From NCBI GenBank assembly GCA_002104935.1, contig MCGT01000008.1, positions 496,001 to 560,000 on the forward strand: a stretch of 64,000 nucleotides of DNA, in the 5' to 3' direction. Each line of letters opens with the position of its first letter. Positions within the stretch are counted from its first letter, which is position 1. Position numbers and translations under genes: made by a program. Origin of the DNA: Hesseltinella vesiculosa (taxonomy: Eukaryota; Mucoromycota; Mucoromycetes; Mucorales; Cunninghamellaceae). Positions 55,991 through 64,000 of the stretch are shown here, in pieces. The notes beneath the pieces were generated by a model that did not search any database, was not told where the DNA came from, and saw only the letters and a program-made list of their open reading frames with translations.

Positions 55991-57924
55991 TCAATCTACG
56001 AGATCATGGATAGTCGTGTTAAACATCGACAAGCTAACTTCGGGCTGGTAATACGCAGACTCATGACCAGCCTGGTAGATCCGCACAAACGTCAAATTAC
56101 CACCTTGTTTGAACTGTCCAACTTCTTTGCCATCCATGTGCCATGGTAATAGCGTGCGGGAACGATAATCGCTTGATAGAGGATAATCGAGCTGCTCCGT
56201 CCATGCGAGGTTGCTCATCTAGCGAAAAAAAAAAAAAAATGAAACTGAGCGACACCGTCGGAGTTTGCAACTCTTTACCCAATTGCAGTAGTAGTCAGCG
56301 TCACCTTGTTTGGAGAATGAAAGAGGTGAGCACAAGACAGGTAAATGAGTCCTATTCATACCAGCGTAGATGATGACCTTGACTCCGTTGTTTAAGAGGT
56401 CGGCTACCATGGGGGCAAAATTGCGTACAAAATCCCCTGTTTGACCAAATTCTACAATCACGGTGGAGGAGCAGCTTTGGAATTTCGTCGGCGTAGCCCC
56501 AATGGCTTTCTGTACATCTGGCTTGTTCAGGTAAGTGACAAAATATTCAGGGGGGTCGACACTTGTTCTAATCTTTTGTTTTTGAACCATTAAAGGGATA
56601 AGCCAAAAAAAAAAAAAAAAAAACGAAAGCACTATGCTAAAATCACTCACGTCGTAAAGGCTTCTCTTTGAATTTCTGTAAATCAACTGCACATTTTTTT
56701 GACACCATGACGTGGCTGCTATGCAGTCCGCATCGGTACCTGTTGAAAGACATTTACCGACTGAATGCCTGAAGTCAATATCCTACGAAGACCTGAAGCT
56801 TGATTGGCTTACTCATACTGACACACGTGGGCGTGTTGTCCCGCATTGTTTTGCAGTCGGCTGCGGAAAGCACCGACCCATCTGTAAAAGAGAGGGTTCT
56901 AGGATCGTTGGCGTGACCTCTTTCCACGGCTTACAGCTAGAATTACAAGCCATTGGCTCCATATACTGCCTATATCAGTAAATATTTCCAAAAAAAAAAA
57001 AAAATGAGCAAGGCAGCGGTCACTAACAAGATGATTTACATTTGCACTTGGGCATCAGTGATGCCATTCCCAATCCCAATGGAGACCAAATTAATGTGGA
57101 TATTGCCACTGGCTAAATTCTTGTTTTGCGAAAATATGTAATCTGCAAAGGCAGGCACATAATGACCAGCATAACTTTCTCTAGAGCAGAATTTCGCTTC
57201 AGTCGTTGATCACCAGTGTCGTACAAGCTTTTTTTTTTCTCACCCAAAGAGTCGAAAGCCATTGGTTTGGTATTTGGGAAAAGATTTCAAAAACTGTTGG
57301 ATTGCTTTGTAAAAAAGGGGTGCACAGCTGGCTGTACTGTATTGGTGCGGACCACCATAGGAAAATCCAGTGTTTGTAGGCTTACAAGACGAACAAAGAA
57401 AAGTAAAAAAAATCTGATGGCACACTCCCTGAACGTGATTTGCTACAAACCTGATCGATGAAGAGGAGGTTGGAGACCTTGTTCCAGCTTCCACGCTCAT
57501 TATACGTAGCCGAAGAGCCATCGGTGCGGCACGGGCCAATCTCGTTCCATAGGCCACTTTCATTTCAAATGAAAAAAAAAATTTGAGCAATTGGCAGAAC
57601 GACCGGACGGGTTTTCTTCATTACTTCATGCTTGAGCATCCTGGTCCGCCATTTAACCAAACCGTCAAAGGATCATTTGCTGGATCGTTTCGGCTTTCAA
57701 AGAACCAATAAAAATAGTACGAAGCAGAGGAGCCGCTTGGCACTGTGATATAACCCGAATACTTTTTTTTTTTTGAGAGAGAGGTTTTCATAGTATAACC
57801 ATAATTCAAGCATTACCTGTACCACAGTTGTGTCACATAGGCCTGGCTTATGCATCGTGATCTGAGACTTAGCCATCGGAAAAATAACCGAAAGATAAAA
57901 ACAAAGTATTAAAAATGCCAGCAT
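55991..57924 (-). CDS. Serine carboxypeptidase, peptidase family S10
   Basis: Secreted or vacuolar exopeptidase. Starts with a hydrophobic signal sequence ([20 protein letters not shown]) and then directly [15 protein letters not shown], the mature S10 N-terminus, so the long propeptide of CPY is missing. Exons follow with [44 protein letters not shown] and [16 protein letters not shown] (catalytic Ser, about 57180-57110). A Cys-rich region in several small exons (56990-56640) precedes [25 protein letters not shown] (catalytic Asp) and [13 protein letters not shown] (catalytic His). Small-exon borders between 57000 and 56640 are the least certain part. The triad is intact, so activity is expected. 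Confidence 0.88.
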
Positions 57925-58800
57925 GATTCAAAAGAGGTTGCTGATTGAAAAAGAAGAGAACGGAAAGGAGAGGAAATTTATTTGAGGCAGTTAATACTCG
58001 CCTGCATGGAGTATGCTTGCCTTTACGGGAAATTGTTTCATTTTTTTCTTCCATGAACATGTTTTCTTGGTTGAAGCCGACATTTTCAGGGCGAGATCAT
58101 ATATGATGGCAGACGTTATTTTGCTTGATCCTGCACAAAATGCTGATAGAGCGAAACCTTGCTCGCTAAAAGCACACGCGAGGAATAACGCAGCAAGTAG
58201 TTTTTTTTTTTTTAATACGAGTAGCCCAATGTCAAATCACTGCTTATCATGTCGTATTTACGATGATGACGGACCTGCTTGTGTATCCGACGTTGATGTG
58301 CGCGTTGTGTTTGACGGAGTGGAACTTGCTGCACAGCTCTGCCTGTTGGTTCATATCGGGACCTAATATCGCTGCGAAAGTACAGCCATCGTTTCTTCTT
58401 CTGCAAGTGAATGCCAGAAGCTGAGATTCGGATCGCTCTGGTTGGATTGCCTGGTTGGCGGATAAGCCTGAGGGCGGGAATCCGGGGGCTAGATGGAGCG
58501 GCTTACTGCATAGCACACGAATACAAAATGACAAGAGATGATCATAATTACATTTACAACTCTATCAGGCAGCAGGGAAAAGAAGCAGATGGATGGCAAT
58601 CATGAGCTAGAAATGCGTTTGCATGACTTGGTTGCGCATTTGCATTGGTGTAACAGCTCGCCCGATCGGTGCACCCTCCAAAAAATACTTATTTACAGCC
58701 AGTGATGGTGGGGATATTGTAGTTGACTGCATTGGAATGCACTGTTCCGGTACGATAATGTACAAAAGTGTGTGGAGTGGATTTATTCCTTGCACAAAAA
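57925..58800. other. Intergenic with unassigned open stretches
   Basis: Between the carboxypeptidase start and the NDUFAF6-like stop, both on minus. Minus-strand open stretches (58534-58250 and 58877-58690) carry Cys/His residues but match no family I recognise; they may be relics. T-run at 58200-58213. Confidence 0.4.
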
Positions 58801-59213
58801 TTACAATTGCCTATTTTTATAGGAACTCCATAATGCAAACGGGAGCTTCCAATCCTTGCGCTGCAACGAGGGATCAAACACGTTGAAATTGACAGATTCT
58901 AGTTTTTCCAAGTATCGAATGTGAGGGATCTTTATGCAAAAAAATAACAAGTGGGAAGGATATTAGATCAATAGGACAAAATAGTTCAGTGCTTACTGCT
59001 GATAGTAGGACAGGCATAATTTCAGGTTTCTCGGATGTTTTCAACAAGGACCGTGCTGTGAGCAGTTGGTCATTGGCTGCAGTAGCTACTTCAAAGACCG
59101 CGTCATCGATGCCATCCAGATGTCCTCGAATGGCAGCTTCTTGTGAGATACGATGCTACAATATAGAGAGGGCGAGAGCAGGTGTATATGCGCCCAAATC
59201 AATACCAGACACG

Positions 59214-59244
<31 letters not shown>

Positions 59245-60015
59245 AGTTACCTGAGCCATAATTTGGGCGGGCAGCACTAGGCGCTTTTGGCTGAGATGAA
59301 AAGGCAGTGAGCGCAGGAAGGTGGTGATGCCAATCATCTTGCCCAGGTGGCTAGCAATATGGTCAACCTGCACATCGCGCACACCCAAGGATTCCAACTG
59401 CAAGTACAGCAGGCTCGCTGCAGTGTTTTCACCATATCCTTCCATATCTTTGATAGTCATAAACATGTGGTCGTCCAAGTTGTTGGTGCGTTCAGAGATG
59501 ATCCGCTTGAACCACATTGACGACAAGCTCGAGACGGTCAGCGCTTCTTGCAGTGCCAATGCAATTGGTTGCTGCGGTGCCTGACCCTGGCAAAAAGTAA
59601 ATGTAAAATAAGCTTCCGTCGAACAGATACACGTCCTTTATTTTTGCTTTCGCTCTTACTTCGAAGACTTTGTCGATCGTGTCTTTCCAAAACTGCATAC
59701 GGACTTTGCCAATCTCAGGTTTGGATACAGTTTCTCGGATCGAAGCCAATTCGACATTGAATGCACGAATGGCATATTGTACATTGCGTAGATGGGCTGG
59801 GAAGAATGCGACACACAGATACCCATCATGATCTCCTTTTCTGATTGAATGTTGATGTCAAAAGTGATTGAGCCTGAAGATCCAGATCGAAAGAACTTTT
59901 TACAAAATTACCGGACGGCTTCCAAGCAGTATTTGTGGGCTAATGGCAGAGACCCTTGGGTTGTGTATGGGCGAAGGGATTGTAATAGATTTGATCGAGG
60001 AAAGCGACGTTGCAT
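58801..60015 (-). CDS. NDUFAF6-like complex I assembly factor (squalene/phytoene synthase fold)
   Basis: Exons (minus) 60015-59912, 59840-59660, 59586-59251, 59155-58997 and 58929-58801 give 302 residues. The N-terminus is Arg/Ser-rich without acids (MQRRFPRSNLLQSLRPYTTQ), a mitochondrial presequence. It is followed by HKYCLEAVRKGDHDGYLCVA, AIRAFNVELASIRETVS, RMQFWKDTIDKVFE, MTIKDMEGYGENTAASLLYL and HIASHLGKMIGITTFLRSLP. The C-terminal block has FDPSLQRKDWKLPFALW. Order and spacing follow human NDUFAF6, needed for ND1 biogenesis in complex I. The Asp-rich DxxxD motifs of true prenyl synthases are not conserved, so a catalytic role is not expected. Its presence implies a complex I-containing mitochondrion. 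Confidence 0.9.
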
Positions 60016-60858
60016 TATGGTGAATTTCTAGAAACAAAAAAAAAAAAAAAAAAAAAAAAACAAATGGCGGGGGCTCGTTTTCCCCTCCATCCAGGGCGGC
60101 AAACTCTTCTTTTTTTGGCAAGCACAGCTTGTGCCTTCACGTTGGAATTGAAATTATCCAATGTTTTTATCTCTTTTGGAATAAGAATAGACTTGCATTA
60201 TAATGAGTCGTAACATGTTTATATTTTGCTTTAGATTGAAAACAGCTTCAAGCAGAAGATAACTTGGAAATCAAGAAACGGGAGCGGGATAAGAAAGAAA
60301 ACCCATCGTGGATATATTTATTATCGAACGAGGAATTACGAAAAGAAAAAGTAAAAAAAAAAAAAAAAAATGTTGTGCCAAGACGCGTTAATCTAAAATT
60401 AAAATGCTTTTACAGTGAACTTGTTTGCATAGGTGCTAGGGTACGGAATGGGGAAGGGGGGGGGGATTTGAACGCGAAATTTAAAAAATTATGAAATTGA
60501 CCAGAAGGAATGTCTCAACGCACAATGAGAGGTCAAAAAGTGGACGCTGACTTGCCATTCCTGTCAAATAAATCACTCCCAATTTATTCTGCACACAACC
60601 TTCCCTTTAGTTTTTGATCAAGGCTACTCTCTCTCCCACTCTTTCTCTCTCTCTCCTCCTCCTTCCACTCTCTCTCCCACACGCTCTCTCTGAGTGTGCG
60701 TGACATCTGGTTTTCCTTTTTTTTTTTTTTTTTCTTCAACCTTTGGTTTCACACGGATAGATCTGGTGAACAGGGTCAACAAAAGTAATTTTCCTAGCAC
60801 AGCCAGTCCATTTTTAATATTTTCATTTCTTAGCGTTCCTCCACCTATTTTATTTAAC
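60016..60858. other. Divergent intergenic region
   Basis: Between the NDUFAF6-like and Zn2Cys6 start codons. Contains A-runs (60036-60060, 60354-60370), a G10 run (60457) and a CT-rich microsatellite (60628-60690) before the Zn2Cys6 leader. No gene recognised. Confidence 0.5.
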
Positions 60859-62785
60859 ATGAACGAGTCTGTGCCTGAGCTGGTGGAAAGAATTGAGCAT
60901 CAGTCAACAACAACATCCTCAAGCATCTTTAACCCCACCTCGTCCCTGCCCTACACCAAGGATCCATCCTCGGCGCAATTACCGATAGATGGCTGCTCTA
61001 GCACTGGCCAGCCTCACCTCTTGCCTCATCTAAACGACGATTTGTATCATTATTTTGCAGATACTCCCTACAGCAATGTCCAATATTTTCAACAACCTCC
61101 CATACTTAATCAGCAACAGACGACACTTCCTCTATACAACGACACTGCTGCCACTTCAAAGTACTCCGACGAAGTTATATACCAAGACTCGATGAGGGAA
61201 CCCTCATCCTGCATCGACCCATCCAAATCCACGAGCTGGGTCGATGCCCTCGATGTCTACATACCCATCGACGAACTCTCTCTTTATGAAAATGGCAAAT
61301 CCTTCCCTTCCAACAATCTTATATCTCAACCCAGTGTGCCACCACGCTCTGTTGACGACCCGGAATTTTGTAATGTATGTATTGCAGGATAAATAGCAAC
61401 AATGAAAGGTGCATTGTGACCATTTTTTTTTTATCGCCTAGGATTTGACATGTCATTCCAAACCCTACCCTCGGCACTACTCTGACATGGAAACCATCAA
61501 TGCTGACCAGATCTATTTGACAGAAACGACGTCACCTTTCACCCCATCGTCCGTCAGTTTTAATACGAACAGTCATTGTCACCCTTTGGCCATCCCTTCT
61601 ACTGCAACCTCACCTGGTTTGGAAGATGAAAACATGGGCGACTTCTCCGACAGTGACACAGCCACATCGAATCAAAGCTGGATGATGCCTTTATGTACTC
61701 AGTACGCAGGCACCTCCTTCTGGAGTGATATCATCCACATTCCCATGGTCTCCAACCCATCTCAGCGTTTGAGCTCACATTATTCACATTCTTACCCATT
61801 ATCATCATCCTCGGATGGTTTCCACCCAATGCCACCCATCTCACCTGGTTTGGCTTATTCCTCGCAAATGAACACACATGTTTCTCATCCTGCTGACATT
61901 GCAACCAATGCAGCTGCCTCAGCAGCTGCTGCAGCCAGCTCTTTTTCTGTTAAACCCCCCAGCCGCAGCCGATCTTCTGTCACCATTCATAACAAGCGAA
62001 AATTCAAGCAGCCCTCTGGTGCTCGCCGAAGTGTCTCCAGTAATACTCTCCTAACATCCTTTATTGACTCGGTCAAAGGCAATGACTCGACTGCGGAGCA
62101 ACCAGCCAGTCAAGTCAGCGGTCCATTTCCTCACCCGTCTTCCCTTTCAAACTTGTCACTTGTCTCGGGTTCCAACCCGTCCAAATATCCTAAACGCCGC
62201 GAAAGTGAACCGTATTCATTGAAAAAAGGTGGTTTGTCCAGCTTCGCTCCGTCCTCGTCCACTCCTCTCTATTTATCCAAATCCAAAAGCGTATCCGGTT
62301 CTTCCCCCCTTAAACAGATATCAGATGATCAAGATAATGCAGGTGATTCTAATCTCGCCAACTGTGTTTGGCCTCATACAAGTATGCGAAAAAAACAGGG
62401 CTGGGATGAAAAACAGAAGTAGTTGACAGGCTGTCCTTTTTTTTTTTTTTTTTTTTTTTTAGGATCCCCAGATACGCATTTCCTTAGCGATTCCGTTTTC
62501 TTGGATTCCACTTTTGACGACGATTTTGGCACTGGTCTGTTGCACCCAACCCTCCTGAATGACGAACTGGTTCACTCAAATTTCAGTATTCCAAAAGATG
62601 AGGCCATCCCTTCTCTTCCAACGAGGAAAAACCGTAACGTTGATAAGGCCTGTAACCATTGCAAGCGTTCTCATCTCCGTTGTGATAACATGCGCCCATG
62701 CCGCCGTTGCATTGCCACTGGTAAATCAGGTTGCAAGGACGTTGAGCACAAGCCGCGTGGGCGTCCTCGATTGCACAAGTTCTAA
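60859..62785 (+). CDS. Zn2Cys6 transcription factor with C-terminal zinc cluster
   Basis: Exons 60859-61374, 61442-62381 and 62463-62785 give 592 residues. Most of the protein is disordered and Ser/Pro/Gln-rich, with an Ala run and a basic Ser/Arg patch (PPSRSRSSVTIHNKRKFKQP). The DNA-binding domain is at the extreme C-terminus: ACNHCKRSHLRCDNMRPCRR, then CIATGKSGC, i.e. six Cys in the binuclear cluster arrangement. It is followed by an AT-hook-like KPRGRPRL and only three further residues. Most ascomycete Zn2Cys6 factors carry the cluster near the N-terminus; the C-terminal form with KPRGRPRL is seen in early-diverging fungi. The target genes are unknown. Confidence 0.88.
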
Positions 62786-62925
62786 TAAATCATTTATCAT
62801 GTACAGCGTAGTTTTTTTTTTTTTTTTTTCTTCCCCTAGTCATCTCGTCCACGCAAGAAGCAGAGGTGGGAGGAGGAGGAGGAGAAACGTGTTGACGAGT
62901 CACATTATATTGATATTTGGCAAGT

Positions 62926-64000
62926 TTAGCTTGGACGAATCCTGTCCAACTGGAAGATGTTATGATATCCTTCGTGATCTGGATCATTCATGACACCTTG
63001 GATCATCCCGCCGCGCGTATTTGTACATCGGATATTGCTGCCTCGAATCAATTGATCGATTTGACCCTACAGCATGGATAAACAAATGAGTCTCAAACGC
63101 AAGCCTGGTCCTGTCAAAAAATAGTTACCGTGATGATATTGCGCACTTCCACAAAACCAGGTTCAAAGGCCAGGACATGTGGATAGGATAAGGCAAACGC
63201 GTCGGGCTCGCCTTCCCATTCTAAAAATGGACTCGTTTGGATTAACCGGCCACGTTGGTCAACAAAGAAGCCAAATTCTAGTAGGAAAAAAAAAAGCCGA
63301 TGGTAGAGGGAGGATGTTAGAATCTATGTCTTTTTTCTCGGTGGAATCCGTTTCAGTACCATCATAGCATACTAAGTATTCAGCAAATTGGACACGGAAG
63401 ATAGTGACAGGATGGATGTCCTGACGGGAGAAAACAAACTGGAGATTGGTATCGGTTGGATCCAAGAGTGCCTGCACGCCAAAGGATTTCATGTCGACCA
63501 CGCCAATTTCTCGGTAGCAGGAGATGCACATTTTGCTCTTGAGCAGGCGGATGGACGAAGCTTCGCTTGGAAGGTACAGGTCTTTGAAGGGTTTAAGACC
63601 CACGTCGTTACCGTGTCGCACCAGGCGGCGGATACTGAAGGAGGTCTTGGTTTTCTGGTCATTTGTAGTTGAGATGGGTTCGAGGACGCGGATGGTAGTC
63701 GCTGAGAGTGTATTAGGTTTAACAATGCACACCAAAGTCTTGTTCAGACACTGGCCGACATGGAAAAAGGAGGTGTTGGTGTTGACGGTATGACCACGCT
63801 TCATCGAGAGTGGCTTGTCGACGGTATCAAATACTTCGTCGAGAGGGAATGTCCACAACGTTTTATCAGCCAACACCAGCAATTGCGACGATGCGCCGGG
63901 CTTGTCTAGGATTTCAATCTGCAAGGATTTGTCCAAGGGGATGACACGCTTCATGTCATCGAGCAATGGTGATTCCTGGTCGGCCCACGGCGTCATGCCC
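62926..64000 (-). CDS. Rho1 guanine nucleotide exchange factor, CNH-domain C-terminus (partial)
   Basis: Only the 3' end is in the window; the gene enters at 64000. Exons (minus) 64000-63360, 63277-63129 and 63066-62926. The sequence is a citron-homology (CNH) beta-propeller: LLVLADKTLWTFPLDEVFD, FFHVGQCLNKTLVCIVK, FKDLYLPSEASSIRLLKSK, VFSRQDIHPVTIFRVQFAEY, EFGFFVDQRGRLIQTSP and HVLAFEPGFVEVRNI. The K..C.....IGVVDM pattern with DP(T)DTNLQFV is that of fungal Rom2/Rgf Rho1-GEFs (DH-PH-CNH), which activate Rho1 in cell-wall integrity signalling. DH and PH domains would lie outside the window, so assignment rests on CNH only. Confidence 0.85.

Overview
The window is nuclear DNA of an early-diverging filamentous fungus, most likely a Mucoromycota (Mucorales-like) species. 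Almost every gene is broken by many 45-110 nt GT-AG introns. The gene set is typically fungal: Tra1, RPB4, a Rho1-GEF with CNH domain, an Rlm1/MEF2-type MADS protein, a Zn2Cys6 factor with its zinc cluster at the extreme C-terminus, an arrestin-like ART protein and an LEA2 membrane protein. Introns and spacers are full of long A and T homopolymers. Species assignment is inference; no rRNA or mitochondrial marker is present.

Layout. 1-10954 (+): 3' nine-tenths of TRA1/TRRAP, the pseudokinase scaffold of SAGA/NuA4. 11272-14695 (+): an LEA2-domain membrane protein and a bacterial-type iron-sulfur L-serine dehydratase. 15000-19659 (-): a USP36-like ubiquitin hydrolase whose catalytic Cys and His are both replaced, RPB4, a decayed ~0.6 kb AT-flanked element, and a CSN9/CSNAP-like acidic protein. 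20250-28882: secretory GH47 mannosidase (+), mitochondrial PDK/BCKDK-type kinase (-), a SAM methyltransferase (-), tail-anchored UBC6-type E2 (+), and a polytopic membrane protein (-).

29243-36902 is the most unusual part. Two inverted copies of one unit flank the mitochondrial branched-chain aminotransferase and RAD52. Each copy ends in a probable intron-containing tRNA-Trp gene followed by a T-run. The left copy (about 2.5 kb) carries a gene with a signal-peptide-like first exon and several HNH/NUMOD4 homing-endonuclease-like units, apparently frameshifted. The right copy (about 1.0 kb) has lost that interior. Both contain a degenerate array of GCCGGA-type words.

37582-46021: a defensin-like secreted cysteine-rich peptide (-), an ART arrestin with a frameshift in a C-rich tract (-), an ER DNAJC3/P58IPK-like co-chaperone (-) divergent from TMEM18 (+), and a secreted CAP/SCP protein with a His/Lys-rich linker (+). 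47301-64000: MYG1 exonuclease (+), SAP-domain protein (+), MADS-box factor (-), glycerol kinase (-), serine carboxypeptidase (-), NDUFAF6-like complex I assembly factor (-), C-terminal Zn2Cys6 factor (+), and the 3' end of a Rho1 GEF (-, running off the window).

Most genes are unrelated housekeeping functions. Recurrent themes are ER/secretory quality control (GH47, UBC6, DNAJC3), ubiquitin/COP9 biology (pseudo-USP, UBC6, CSN9), mitochondrial metabolism (PDK, BCAT, NDUFAF6, possibly serine dehydratase) and cell-wall integrity signalling (Rho1-GEF, MADS factor). Exon boundaries were placed by hand from splice signals and reading-frame continuity; they are inferred, not transcript-supported.
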